Assembly: GCA_016874795.1 (NCBI GenBank)
Contig: VGTG01000012.1
Coordinates: 1 to 59,949, forward strand
Source: Deltaproteobacteria bacterium
GTDB taxonomy: Bacteria; Desulfobacterota; Binatia; UBA12015
DNA: 59,949 bases
Reading direction: 5' to 3'
Part shown: piece after piece, positions 49,578 through 58,987 of the stretch
Position numbering within the stretch: position 1 is the first letter of the stretch
Layout: every line of letters begins with the position of its first letter
The notes under the pieces: generated by a model
The model's database searches: none
What the model was told of the DNA's origin: nothing
What the model saw: only the letters and a program-made list of their open reading frames with translations
Program-made: the position numbers and the translations under genes

Positions 49578-50360
49578 ATGGGAGAGGAATCGGTTCTCCG
49601 CCGGCTCGAGGACGGCGTCCTCCTCGTCACCCTGAATCGTCCGAAGAAGAAGAACGCGTTCGACGAGCCGCAGTGGGACGCCTTCGCGGACGCATTGAAC
49701 GGCGCGCGCGAGGACCTCGACGTGTCCGTCGTCGTCGTGAACGGCGCGGGGGGCGACTTCTCGGCCGGCGTCGACCTCGGCTCGTTCGGCGGTGTGCCGC
49801 AGCGGACCGACGGCTTCGCGAGCGGCTACCACAAGACGATGGACGCGCTCGTCCGCTTCGACAAGCCGCTGATCGCAGCCGCGACCGGCGTCGGCATCGG
49901 CTTCGGCGCGACGTTCCTCTTCCACTGCGACGTCGTCTACGTCGGCGAGAGCGTGCGCCTGCGCCTTCCGTTCGTGCGCCTCGGCGTCGTCCCCGAGGGC
50001 GCGAGCAGCTACATGCTGCAGGCGGTCGTCGGCGCACGGCGCGCCGCGGAGCTGATGTACACCGCGGAGTGGATCGACGCGGCACGAGCGGTCGAGACGG
50101 GAATCGCGACGCGCGCGTTCCCGGACGCCCAGCTCCTCGAAGCCGCTCTCGCGAAGGCGCGCGAGATCGCGCAGCACCCGGTCTCGTCGCTCCGCGCGAC
50201 GAAGCGCACGCTCCAGCTCGTCCACGCGGACGGCATCCGTCGTGCCATCGAGGCCGAGGACGCGGGCATGAAGGCACAGGTCGGATCGCCGGAGAACGTC
50301 GAGGCGATCACCGCCTTTCTCGAGAAGCGCCCGCCGGACTTTCGCAAGCTTCGCTCGTGA
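49578..50360 (+). CDS. Delta3,Delta2-enoyl-CoA isomerase-like protein (ECI2 type crotonase)
   Basis: A 260-residue crotonase. The usual two hydratase Glu are missing (GFGATFLFHCD and RLPFVRLG). Instead LGVVPEGASSYMLQAVVGAR matches the PEG-x-SSY motif with the catalytic Glu of peroxisomal ECI2-like isomerases. The oxyanion loops GGDFSAGVDLGSFG and ATGVGIGFG are intact. It should move a 3-enoyl-CoA double bond to position 2 during breakdown of unsaturated acids. Its TGA overlaps the GTG of the next gene. Confidence 0.85.
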   Translation: MGEESVLRRLEDGVLLVTLNRPKKKNAFDEPQWDAFADALNGAREDLDVSVVVVNGAGGDFSAGVDLGSFGGVPQRTDGFASGYHKTMDALVRFDKPLIAAATGVGIGFGATFLFHCDVVYVGESVRLRLPFVRLGVVPEGASSYMLQAVVGARRAAELMYTAEWIDAARAVETGIATRAFPDAQLLEAALAKAREIAQHPVSSLRATKRTLQLVHADGIRRAIEAEDAGMKAQVGSPENVEAITAFLEKRPPDFRKLRS

Positions 50361-51481
50361 GCCGGAAGGCGGAGTGCTCCGCGGACGAGCTCCGCGCGAT
50401 CGGCGAAGCCTTCGAGATCCCCGGTGAGTGGCGTCGCGCCGAGCGGCTCGGCCGCGGCCACATCAACGACTCGTACCTCGCCGAGTTCGACGTCGACGGG
50501 CACGTCCGGCGCTGGGTGCATCAGCGCATCAACGAGAGCGTGTTTCCCGACCCGCTCGCGGTGATGCGGAACGTCGAGACCGTCACGCGACACCTCCGTG
50601 AACGTCTCGAATCAGGCTCGGCGGGCCGGTGGGAGGTGCTGACGCTCGTTCCGGCGCGCGCGGGCGGGTCCTGGCACCGCGACCCCCAAGGCGGAGTCTG
50701 GCGGACTTATCGTCACGTCGAGCGTGCGCGCACCTTCGAGACCGGCCACCAGCCGGAGATCGCGCGCGCCGCTGCGCGTGCCTTCGGGCGCTTCGTGCGT
50801 GAGCTCGGAGGTCTCGACCCGGGCACCGTGATCGAGACGATTCCGCGCTTCCACGACCTGCGTCTTCGCTGCGCGCGGCTCTTCGCGGCGGCAGACGAGG
50901 ACCGCGCGGGACGCGCTCACGGCGTCCGTCGCGACCTCGACTTCGTCCGCGCGCGGGTCGGCGTGGCGGACCGGCTCGATCGCCTGCGGCGCGACGAAGG
51001 TCTGCCCGTCCGCGTCGTGCACAACGACACGAAGGTGAACAACGTCCTGATCGACGACGAGACGGGGGAAGGCGTTTGCGTCCTCGACCTCGACACGGTG
51101 ATGCCGGGTACGCTCCTGTTCGACTACGGCGACTTGGTCCGCACGGCGACGAGCCGCGCGAGCGAGGACGCCGGCGATTCCGCGCCCGTACACGTCGATC
51201 TCGACCTCTTCGAAGCGGTGACCGACGGCTACCTCGAGGAGACGAGCCGCCTCGCCGACCCGGTCGAGATCGAGAACCTTCTTTTCGGCGCGGGCTACAT
51301 GACGCTCATCATCGGCGTCCGCTTCCTGACGGATCACCTCGAAGGCGATCCCTACTTCCGCACGACCCGTCCGGGTCAGAACCTCGATCGCTGGCGCACG
51401 CAGCGCCGCCTCCTCGAATCGCTCGAGCGACACGAGGAGGATCTCCAGGCTCTGGTGCTCGACCTCGCGCACGGGCGGTGA
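50357..51481 (+). CDS. Phosphotransferase of the aminoglycoside/choline kinase fold, N-acetylhexosamine kinase-like
   Basis: A 374-residue kinase-like protein. The N-lobe has AERLGRGHINDSYLAEFD, and WRTYRHVERARTFE follows. The catalytic loop VVHNDTKVNNVLIDD has D224, and the metal motif is VCVLDLDTVMPGTLLFDYGD. LDLDTVMPG with the following FDYGD is typical of NahK-type N-acetylhexosamine 1-kinases and homologues. ATP-dependent phosphorylation of a sugar is likely, but the sugar is not determined. Translational coupling with the isomerase-like gene (GTGA overlap) is unexpected for a sugar kinase. Confidence 0.85.
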   Translation: MSRKAECSADELRAIGEAFEIPGEWRRAERLGRGHINDSYLAEFDVDGHVRRWVHQRINESVFPDPLAVMRNVETVTRHLRERLESGSAGRWEVLTLVPARAGGSWHRDPQGGVWRTYRHVERARTFETGHQPEIARAAARAFGRFVRELGGLDPGTVIETIPRFHDLRLRCARLFAAADEDRAGRAHGVRRDLDFVRARVGVADRLDRLRRDEGLPVRVVHNDTKVNNVLIDDETGEGVCVLDLDTVMPGTLLFDYGDLVRTATSRASEDAGDSAPVHVDLDLFEAVTDGYLEETSRLADPVEIENLLFGAGYMTLIIGVRFLTDHLEGDPYFRTTRPGQNLDRWRTQRRLLESLERHEEDLQALVLDLAHGR

Positions 51482-51616
51482 TCGCCGGCGGCACGACGAG
51501 ATCGCGAGCTCCCTTCGGGCGCGTTGAGGCCGTTCGCCCCATCGGTCCGGAGGACTCGATGGAGCTCGCGAGCTTCGGGAATTGACCGGTTCGCGGCGAC
51601 GCTGGTAGCGGGAGGC

Positions 51617-53620
51617 ATGGCTCGTCTCGACTCCAGGCGTCGCCGCGCCGCTCGGCGCGTCCTCCTCCGCCGCTTCGTCCTGACCCTCGCCCTCCTGGTC
51701 GCCGCTCCCGCGGCCGCCGTCTCGCCCGTGTTCGACCCGGCCGGCACGTCCTTCTACGACCTGCCGTTCCCGTACGAGCTGCGCCGGGATCCGGACGGGA
51801 CCGTCGCGCTCGCGAGCTTCCCGCGTCCGAGCGCGCTCGTGGACCAGTACATCGACACGATCGATCAGATCCCCGGCTTCGGGCAGAGCGCGGGCGTCTT
51901 CTTCAAGCTCGACGGCGATCTCGATCCCGCGACCCTGCCGCCGACCGCTGCAGATTCGATCGAGCCTTCGTCTTCCGTGTTCCTGATCGACATCGACCCG
52001 ATGTCGAAGAACCGCGGTCGCCGGATCCCGCTCTGGACGGAGTTCCGCTCGGTCGGCGACGCGTACCGCGACGATCACCTGCTCGCAATGATGCCGGTGC
52101 CGGGCCATCTGATGGACGCGGATACGCTGTACGCAGCCGTGCTCCTCGACGGCCTCGTCGACGACGGTGCGCTGCCTCTCGTTGCTTCGCCGTTCATCGG
52201 GCGCATGATCGCCGAGACGCCGCAGAGCGTCTTCGAGGGCCGCTCGCAGCCGCTCTACCGCGCACTCTGGAACCAGCTCGAGCGGCACGAGGGCATCGAC
52301 CGCTCGCGTGTCGTCGGGGCGACGGTCTTCCGCACCGGCACGCCGCTCGACGGCCTTCTCGCGACGGAGAAGTGGCTCCGCCACCGAGGCCCGATCCGCA
52401 CGAAGAGCATCACGCTCGACGTCGCGCGCTCCGCGGGCTCGATGTGGGTCTTCACGGGCCAGTTCGACGCGCCGCAGTTCCAGAACGGCACGCCGCCCTT
52501 CAACGCATCGACCGGCGCGTTCGTGTTCGACGACGCCGGCCGTCCGGTCCAGCAGCGCACGGAGACGCTGACCTTCGTCTTGACGATCCCGAAGGAGAAA
52601 GCGGACGGCACCGTGAAGATGCCGCGGCGCGGCTGGCCGATCGCGCAGTACATGCACGGTACCGGCGGGAGCCGCTTCAGCGCGTACAACGGCGGGACGG
52701 CGCAGCTCGCGGCCGGCGTCGGCGTCGCGATGCTCGCGATCGATCAGCCGCTGCACGGCCTGCGCGCCGGCGCGACGGCGGACGGCTCGAACTTCTACAA
52801 TCCGCTCCGCCCGCTCGCTCTGCGCGACAATCCGCGGCAAGCCGCGGCGGACTCGCTCGCCGTGCACCAGCTCCTTCGGAGCCTCCGCGTCGACGACGCG
52901 CTCGTGACGATCCCGCCAGGGTCGGGCTTCGCCGCGCCGAAGATGGACTTCAAGTTCGACGACGACAAGCGCCTCTACATGGGTCACTCGCAGGGCGCGA
53001 CGACGGGGCCGCTCTTCCTCGGCGTTGCGCGGAGCGTCCCGGGTGCGATCCTTTCCGCCGGCGGCGGGCATCTCCTCGTCAACATCCTGACGCGCGAGGA
53101 GACCTTCTTCGCGGGGCTGAAGCTGCGCGATCTCGCCGCGATCCTGCTCGGCACGGACGTCGACCTCTTCCATCCGGGGCTCCATCTCCTCCAGATGGGA
53201 AGCGAGCTTTCCGATCCGATCCTCTTCGCGCCCGAGTTCGGGAAGGGGAAGGGCGGGCGTCCGCAGAGCATCCTCTTCACGCACGGTCTGGAAGACGGCT
53301 ACGTCACCACGCCGATGACGACGGCGATGGTCGTCGCGGCCGGCTACCCGCTCGTCGCGCCGACGTTCCCGCCGCTCTCGTTCGACTACCTGCCGGGCTA
53401 CTCGTACCAGGAGGCGTTCGACCTGGCGGGTCTGCCGACGCTCGTGCCGCCGGTCGCGGGCAACCTCTCGTACCGCTCGCGCACGGGGACGGGCGGGCTC
53501 GTGCACTTCGAGAACGAGGGACATTTCCCGGTGTTCGACAACCCCGATGCGATCGCGCAGTGGACCGAGTTCCTGCGGACGCTGGCGTACGAGGAGCTCG
53601 CGACGATTCCGGCGCGCTGA
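51617..53620 (+). CDS. Secreted alpha/beta hydrolase, lipase-like
   Basis: A 667-residue protein with a basic N-terminus and signal peptide (RRFVLTLALLVAAPAAAVS). A first part of about 330 residues has beta-rich segments (PFPYELRRDPDGTVALASFP; RRIPLWTEFRSVGD), then GWPIAQYMHGTGGSRFSAYN supplies an oxyanion-type loop. The nucleophile elbow is YMGHSQGATTG with Ser458, and the C-terminal GGLVHFENEGHFPVFDNPDA gives the His. It shares its plan with the lipoprotein at 34.4-36.5 kb. GGGAGG precedes the ATG. Extracellular ester hydrolysis is inferred. Confidence 0.78.
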   Translation: MARLDSRRRRAARRVLLRRFVLTLALLVAAPAAAVSPVFDPAGTSFYDLPFPYELRRDPDGTVALASFPRPSALVDQYIDTIDQIPGFGQSAGVFFKLDGDLDPATLPPTAADSIEPSSSVFLIDIDPMSKNRGRRIPLWTEFRSVGDAYRDDHLLAMMPVPGHLMDADTLYAAVLLDGLVDDGALPLVASPFIGRMIAETPQSVFEGRSQPLYRALWNQLERHEGIDRSRVVGATVFRTGTPLDGLLATEKWLRHRGPIRTKSITLDVARSAGSMWVFTGQFDAPQFQNGTPPFNASTGAFVFDDAGRPVQQRTETLTFVLTIPKEKADGTVKMPRRGWPIAQYMHGTGGSRFSAYNGGTAQLAAGVGVAMLAIDQPLHGLRAGATADGSNFYNPLRPLALRDNPRQAAADSLAVHQLLRSLRVDDALVTIPPGSGFAAPKMDFKFDDDKRLYMGHSQGATTGPLFLGVARSVPGAILSAGGGHLLVNILTREETFFAGLKLRDLAAILLGTDVDLFHPGLHLLQMGSELSDPILFAPEFGKGKGGRPQSILFTHGLEDGYVTTPMTTAMVVAAGYPLVAPTFPPLSFDYLPGYSYQEAFDLAGLPTLVPPVAGNLSYRSRTGTGGLVHFENEGHFPVFDNPDAIAQWTEFLRTLAYEELATIPAR

Positions 53621-53655
53621 CGAGGGCATCGTCGAAGGAAAGGAAGGGTACCCAC

Positions 53656-54060
53656 TTGGGCTCTGGCGGAAAGATCGATCTGAAACGCTTTCCGGTGCAC
53701 CTCGGCCGCGGCGCCGTGATCCAGCACCTTCCCGAGTTCACCGGCGCGATGGAGTGGTACGAGGCGTACGGAAAGAGCGTGGCCGCCGACGGCCTCGAGG
53801 GCCGGCTGGTGTCGCTGCACACGTTCTCCCAACCGTGGGACAGCTGGGAGATGCACCCGAGCGGCCACGAGCTCGTCGTCTGCGTGAAGGGTCGGATCAC
53901 CCTCCACCAGGAGAGCGGTGGAGGGACGGCGACCGTCACTCTCGAGGAGGGAGAGGCCGTGGTGAACGATCCGGGCGTCTGGCACACGGCCGACGTGTCC
54001 GGGGCGGCAACGGCGCTCTTCATCACCGCGGGAGCCGGCACCCAGATTCGTCCGCGCTGA
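53656..54060 (+). CDS. Cupin-domain protein
   Basis: A 134-residue protein with one cupin: HTFSQPWDSWEMHPSGHELV forms the metal motif (H-x(3)-H with Glu), ITLHQESGGGTATVTLEEGE the central strands, and VVNDPGVWHTADVSG the second-motif His. The frame has no ATG at the start; the TTG is supported by AAGGAAGG at good spacing, and the gene would otherwise lose the first strand. It is 35 nt after the hydrolase and may be co-transcribed. Confidence 0.75.
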   Translation: MGSGGKIDLKRFPVHLGRGAVIQHLPEFTGAMEWYEAYGKSVAADGLEGRLVSLHTFSQPWDSWEMHPSGHELVVCVKGRITLHQESGGGTATVTLEEGEAVVNDPGVWHTADVSGAATALFITAGAGTQIRPR

Positions 54061-54085
54061 AGCGCGGGACGGGTCCGTCCCCGAC

Positions 54086-55510
54086 TCAGGATCCTGTGCG
54101 GCCGAGCCGTCGCAGGTTCTCGTCGTGCGACTCGCGGCTGATGCGGTAGGTCGTCAAGAGCGCAATCGCGATCAGGAAGAGCAGTACGAGAGCCGGCGTG
54201 TAGACGAGCGCCAGCCCCTCGAGGATCGAGGGATCGACCTCGCCGGGCTTCGCTCCGCGCGGGAAGCCGATCGCGCGGAGAAGGAGCGTCGAGGCGAAGA
54301 TCCCCGCGCCCGAGACCGCCTTCTGCACGAAGGCGTTCGCGGCGAAGAATACGCCCTCCGATCGCCGTCCGGTCGTGACCTCGCTGTCCTCGACGACGTC
54401 GGCGAGCATCGACGAGACGAGGATGCTCGCGATGATGAAGAGCGTGATCACGACGGTGTTCGCGACGGCGAGGATCGGGAGAAGAGCAGGTGAGCCGTTC
54501 TCCGGAAAGAGACCCGCGAGCCGGAGAACGATCGGAAGCGGCGCGAGGACGAGTACGGCGAGCGAAGTCCCGATCGCCGCCGGCTTCTTCCCCATGCGCA
54601 GCGACAGCGACGGCGTCACGCTCGCGGCGAGCGCCGCGGAGACGAAGTTCAGCGAGGCGAGGAGCGACATCCCCGAAGACGACAGCTCCCAGAAGTAGGT
54701 GTTGAAGTAGATCGCGATCGCCGCGGCGAGCCCGACGGCCATCATCGTGAAGATCGCGAACCCGAACAGGACGAGAAAAGCGTGGTTCGAGAGGGTCTCG
54801 CGGAGCTCCGCGATCGACCCTCGGAAGCCGAGACGGCGCTTCGGCGGCGGCGGCTTGAGCCGCGGGATCTGCGAGTGCGTGCCGGCAGCGGAGATCAGGA
54901 TCGCGACGGTCATGATCACGGCGGCCGCGATGCCGTAGCGTCGGTAGCCGTCCGGGTTGAGCACGCCGACCGGATGATTCGCGTCCGGCACGAGGAACAC
55001 GGAGTACGCGAGCACCGCGACGGCGAGCCCGCCCCACCAGCCGAAGAAGTAGCGGTAGCTCAGGATCGACGTCCGCTCGTCGTACGAATCGGTCAGCTCC
55101 GGCGCGAGCGAAGAGCTCGGGATCTCGTAGCAGGCGATCAGCGCGCGGACGAAGATCGAGATGCAGACGAGGTAGAGAAAGAGCTCGTTCGGCGAGAGCC
55201 CGGAGGGCGGGCTCCAGAGGAAGTAGTAAGCGGCGCCGACGGGGATCGCCGAAGCATACATGAAGGGATGGCGGCGTCCCCAGCGCGAATGCAGGTGGTC
55301 CGACGCCCATCCGATGATCGGATCGAAGAGCCCGTCGGCGATGAGCGCGAGCATGATCGCGAAGCCGACCAGCTCCTCCGGAAGGCCGAGCACCTGATTG
55401 TAGTAGAGGAGGAGGAACGTACCGAAGCCATTGTCCTTGACGCCGAAGGCGACCGACCCGAATCCGTAGAAGAGCTTCGTGCGGAGGGGCGTCCGTTCGT
55501 GCGTGGCCAC
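54086..55510 (-). CDS. GPH/MelB-type major facilitator transporter
   Basis: A 474-residue membrane protein with 12 predicted helices. The N-terminal RTKLFYGFGSVAFGVKDNGF, the TM2 loop ADGLFDPIIGWASDHLHSRW followed by GRRHPFMY, and the Asp pair in DGLFDP are hallmarks of the glycoside-pentoside-hexuronide cation symporters and relatives such as MFSD2. The substrate may be a sugar or lipid-like molecule. The GTG was chosen because the frame before it (from a TTG) is Arg/Gly-rich and unlike the family. It is convergent with the cupin gene. Confidence 0.83.
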   Translation of the reverse strand: MATHERTPLRTKLFYGFGSVAFGVKDNGFGTFLLLYYNQVLGLPEELVGFAIMLALIADGLFDPIIGWASDHLHSRWGRRHPFMYASAIPVGAAYYFLWSPPSGLSPNELFLYLVCISIFVRALIACYEIPSSSLAPELTDSYDERTSILSYRYFFGWWGGLAVAVLAYSVFLVPDANHPVGVLNPDGYRRYGIAAAVIMTVAILISAAGTHSQIPRLKPPPPKRRLGFRGSIAELRETLSNHAFLVLFGFAIFTMMAVGLAAAIAIYFNTYFWELSSSGMSLLASLNFVSAALAASVTPSLSLRMGKKPAAIGTSLAVLVLAPLPIVLRLAGLFPENGSPALLPILAVANTVVITLFIIASILVSSMLADVVEDSEVTTGRRSEGVFFAANAFVQKAVSGAGIFASTLLLRAIGFPRGAKPGEVDPSILEGLALVYTPALVLLFLIAIALLTTYRISRESHDENLRRLGRTGS

Positions 55511-55602
55511 GGCGAGACGACGTAGCTTCCCGCCGCCTTCGGGTCGAGGCCCGGCCGCCGGCCCTCGTGCGCATCGCCCGGAAATCTGAAATCCTGTCGC
55601 CA

Positions 55603-57213
55603 ATGTCGGGCGAGGCGATCGAAGCGTACCGCGGGCGAAGCTTGGCGGACCGCGTCACGACGTGGATCGCGGTGCTGGCCGCGACCGCGATGCTCGCCTG
55701 GATCCAGCTCTCCTTCGACGGGCTCTACGACCTCGACAGCTACTTCCACGTGCGCGCCGCCGAGCAGCTCGCCGCGAACGGCGTGCAGAAACAGCTCCCG
55801 CAGGCGGTGTTCAGCACCTGGGCGGACGCCTACAGCGACAAGGACTTCCTCTTCCACGGGTTTCTGATCCCGTTCGCTTCCGGCGAGGACCTCGTTGCGG
55901 GCGGGAAGTGGGGAGTGATCGCGCTCGACCTCCTCGTGCTCGCGGCGGTCGCGTTCGCGATCGAGACCCTCGGCATCCGCTTCGGCGCGCTCTGGATCCT
56001 CCTTCTCGTCGCCGCGAGCCCGTACTATGTGACGCGTCTCCTGCCGCTCCGTCCGCACCTCGTCGGCCTGGCGCTGATCGCGGTCGAGATCTCCCTCCTC
56101 GTGCGCGACCGCTGGAAGACGCTCTTCGGCGTCGCGTTCGTGCACGTGCTCGCGCACAGCTCGTTTCCGCTCCTCCTCGCCCTGCTCGTCGCGCGAGCGG
56201 CGACGAGCCTCGTGCGAGGAGCGGCCGTTCCCTGGCGCTCCGCGGGAGCGGTGATCGCGGGAGTTCTGGTCGCGACGCTCGTGCACCCGTACTTCCCGAA
56301 CAACCTTTCCGTCGCGTACTCGCAGATCGTCGAGCTCGCGGCGCAGCTCTGGACGGGTGCGGGAGGGATTCCGCGCGAAGCCTTCGGGAGCGAGCTCGGT
56401 CCGATGAAGCTCGACTCCTTCGTCAAGCAAGCTCCGGCGTGGATCCCGGCCGTCGCCGGCGTGATCGCCGTGCTCGCGGTCCAGGGGAGGCACGGATGGA
56501 GCACGCGGGATCTCTTCCTGGCTCTCGTGGCGGCGGGGTTTCTCGGGCTCGCGCTCGCCTCACGCCGCTTCCTCGACGTCGCCGTCCTCTCGGCGGTGCT
56601 CCTCGCGGGCGCGCTCTGGACGCGTCTCGCGGCGGGTCGGATGACGAGCGATCTCTTCCGCGCGAGCCCTCTCCGGGCGGGCGCGGCGGCGGCGCTGCTC
56701 GTCGCGTGCGTGATCGCCGGGCAGGCGCGTGTCTGGGCGGAGGTCCCGGCAGATCTCGCGCGACAGAGCTTCGGCGGCGTGTTCCGCGGCGACGTCGCGC
56801 GTCTCGACGAGATCGCGGAGCCCGGAGACGTCGTCTACCACCCGTCGTGGCGCGACTTTTCGTATCTCTACTTCTTCCGGCCGGACGGCCGGTACATCGT
56901 CGGGCTCGACCCCGTGTTCCTCTGGGGGAAGGATCCACGCCTCTTCCGCAAGAGCTTCGCGCTTTCGCGCGGGATGTCACAGAACCCGCGTCAAGTCCTC
57001 GCGCGCGACTTCGACGCGCGCTGGATCTTCGTCACGCGCGAGGCGCGCTCGCAGGCGTTCCGGAACCTCCTCGCGAAGACGCCGGGTTTCGAGATCGTGC
57101 ACGACGGCTACGCCGCGGAGATCTGGCGCGTCCCGACCGGCCCGGTGCCCGCCCCGGCGCGAAGACCCGGCCGGCCCGCGAAGCGCGCGAAGCCGGCCGG
57201 TCCCGCATCGTAA
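55603..57213 (+). CDS. Multi-spanning membrane protein, GT-C-like
   Basis: A 536-residue protein with about ten hydrophobic helices. After TWIAVLAATAMLAWIQLSFD the first long loop reads GLYDLDSYFHVRAAEQLAAN, where D-x-D followed by a conserved H-x-R resembles the oligosaccharyltransferase and GT-C enzyme pattern. The C-terminal 140 residues are soluble (GDVVYHPSWRDFSYLYFFRP, RYIVGLDPVFLWGKDP) and end in an Arg/Lys/Pro-rich tail. A role in transferring sugar from a lipid carrier is a guess. The ATG is divergent from the transporter gene. It converges on the helicase gene with 5 nt between stops. Confidence 0.7.
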   Translation: MSGEAIEAYRGRSLADRVTTWIAVLAATAMLAWIQLSFDGLYDLDSYFHVRAAEQLAANGVQKQLPQAVFSTWADAYSDKDFLFHGFLIPFASGEDLVAGGKWGVIALDLLVLAAVAFAIETLGIRFGALWILLLVAASPYYVTRLLPLRPHLVGLALIAVEISLLVRDRWKTLFGVAFVHVLAHSSFPLLLALLVARAATSLVRGAAVPWRSAGAVIAGVLVATLVHPYFPNNLSVAYSQIVELAAQLWTGAGGIPREAFGSELGPMKLDSFVKQAPAWIPAVAGVIAVLAVQGRHGWSTRDLFLALVAAGFLGLALASRRFLDVAVLSAVLLAGALWTRLAAGRMTSDLFRASPLRAGAAAALLVACVIAGQARVWAEVPADLARQSFGGVFRGDVARLDEIAEPGDVVYHPSWRDFSYLYFFRPDGRYIVGLDPVFLWGKDPRLFRKSFALSRGMSQNPRQVLARDFDARWIFVTREARSQAFRNLLAKTPGFEIVHDGYAAEIWRVPTGPVPAPARRPGRPAKRAKPAGPAS

Positions 57214-57218
57214 CGCGA

Positions 57219-58754
57219 TCAGGCGCGAGCGCGGGAGCGCTTGCTCCGACGGGAGCGATGCGGAGCTCCTTCGGGCGGCGGCGCGAAGTACGTCCGCTCG
57301 CGCGAGCCGCGCCGGCCGCGCGACGCTGCGTTTTCGTTGCTGCGCGGCTCCGCGCTCGCAGCGCCACGCGGATGCGTGCTCGCAGCGCCGCGTGGCTGCG
57401 CGTGCGGGGCGCCCTGGGTGTACGCAGTCGTAGCGCCGCGCGGATGCGCGTGCGGGGCGCCGTGAGAGCTCGCGTTCCCCGGTCCGCGCGGATGCGGGCC
57501 GGCGCCGTTCCGCGCCGTTCCTCCGTGGCTCGAACCGTTCCGCATCTCCCTGCGGTCCGCCGCGACGCGCTTCTGCGCGCGCATCGCCGCGAGCCGGTCA
57601 CGCAGCGGGATCTCGAGCTTCTCGCCCGGCTTCTCCGTGTAGTCGAAGTCGTCGAGCTTCACGCGGTCGATCCGCTGGCCGAGCTTCCTCTCGATGTCGC
57701 GCAGCTCGCCCTCTTCGGCCGGGGAGACGAGGGTCCAGGCGTCGCCGCTCGCCTGCGCGCGGGCCGTCCTGCCGACGCGGTGGATGTAGTCCTCCGACGC
57801 CTGCGGCACGTCGAAGTTGACGACGTGGCTCAGGCCCTCGACGTCGATGCCGCGGGAGGCGACGTCCGTCGCGATCAGCACGCGATACCGGCCCTCGCGA
57901 AAGCCGGACAGGGCCTTCGTCCGCTGCGCCTGCGTGCGGTTCCCGTGGATCAGGGCGCTCGGCTCCCCGTGGCGCTCGAGGGTCTGTGCGAGGCGATTCG
58001 CCCGGTGCTTCGTGCGCGTGAAGACGAGTGCGTTCGTGATGTCCTCGCGCTTCAGGAGCTCGATGAGCAGGCCGGTCTTCCGCTCGGCCGGCACCGGGTA
58101 GACGCGCTGCGTGACGCGCGCGGCGGGTGCTTCCTTGCTCTGGAGCCGGATCACGACCGGATCACGCAGGATCTGGCGCGCGAGGGACTGGATCTCGCCC
58201 GGCATCGTCGCCGAGAAGAAGAGCGTTTGCCGGTGATCGGGCAGCGCCGAAAGGATGCGGCGAATCGCAGGAAGGAAGCCCATGTCGAGCATGCGGTCCG
58301 CCTCGTCGAGAACGAGCACCTCGACGTTGCCAAGGCGGGTGTACGGATACTGCATGTGGTCGAGAAGACGGCCCGGTGTCGCGACGAGAAGGTCGACGCC
58401 GTCGCGCAGTGCGCGTTGCTGCGGACCCATCGCGACGCCACCGAAGATCGCGGCGGTGCGGAGGCGCGTCTGCACGGCGAGATCGCGAGCGTGCTCCTCG
58501 ACCTGGGCCGCGAGCTCGCGCGTGGGCGTCAAGACCAGAGCGCGCGTCGTGCCGAAGCGCTTGCCCATGAGGCGGTGCAGGATCGGAAGAGCGAAAGCGG
58601 CCGTCTTGCCGGTTCCGGTCGCCGCGCAGGCGAGGACGTCGCGTCCATCGAGTGCCATCGGAATGGCTTTCTCCTGGACGGGGGTCGGCTCCTCGAAGCC
58701 GAGACGGGCGACGTTGCGCTCGAGGGCGGTGTGTAGACCAAAATCTGAGAACAT
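57219..58754 (-). CDS. rhlE: DEAD-box RNA helicase, RhlE-type
   Basis: A 511-residue protein with all helicase motifs: Q motif PTPVQEKAIP, ATGTGKT, PTRELAAQ, TPGRL, DEAD, SAT, TDVASRGID and HRVGRTAR. The catalytic core ends at about residue 375. The C-terminal 125 residues are low-complexity with His/Pro/Arg/Gly repeats (HPRGA, SHGAPHAHPRG and similar), typical of RhlE tails that bind RNA loosely or drive condensates. It unwinds short duplexes in ribosome assembly or mRNA turnover. The ATG is the family start (FSDFGLHTALERNVARLGF). Confidence 0.9.
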   Translation of the reverse strand: MFSDFGLHTALERNVARLGFEEPTPVQEKAIPMALDGRDVLACAATGTGKTAAFALPILHRLMGKRFGTTRALVLTPTRELAAQVEEHARDLAVQTRLRTAAIFGGVAMGPQQRALRDGVDLLVATPGRLLDHMQYPYTRLGNVEVLVLDEADRMLDMGFLPAIRRILSALPDHRQTLFFSATMPGEIQSLARQILRDPVVIRLQSKEAPAARVTQRVYPVPAERKTGLLIELLKREDITNALVFTRTKHRANRLAQTLERHGEPSALIHGNRTQAQRTKALSGFREGRYRVLIATDVASRGIDVEGLSHVVNFDVPQASEDYIHRVGRTARAQASGDAWTLVSPAEEGELRDIERKLGQRIDRVKLDDFDYTEKPGEKLEIPLRDRLAAMRAQKRVAADRREMRNGSSHGGTARNGAGPHPRGPGNASSHGAPHAHPRGATTAYTQGAPHAQPRGAASTHPRGAASAEPRSNENAASRGRRGSRERTYFAPPPEGAPHRSRRSKRSRARA

Positions 58755-58987
58755 TGGATCGGGGTTCTTTCGATGAGGCGCACCCCTGCGAGAGGGTCTC
58801 ACGCCTCGGAACGAGCCGGCGTGGATGGGGGAACGGAGGAGCTGCCGGTGGGGCCGCCGTTCAGACCCGTCGAGTCTTCGGCGGGAATTCAGCGCGTCTC
58901 TCGGGCCCGCTCCAGGATTGGGCGGCCCGATCGCGCTCGATGCAGGCACGATAGCACGCCGCCGGGCTGCTTCAAGCCGCGCCGTTG

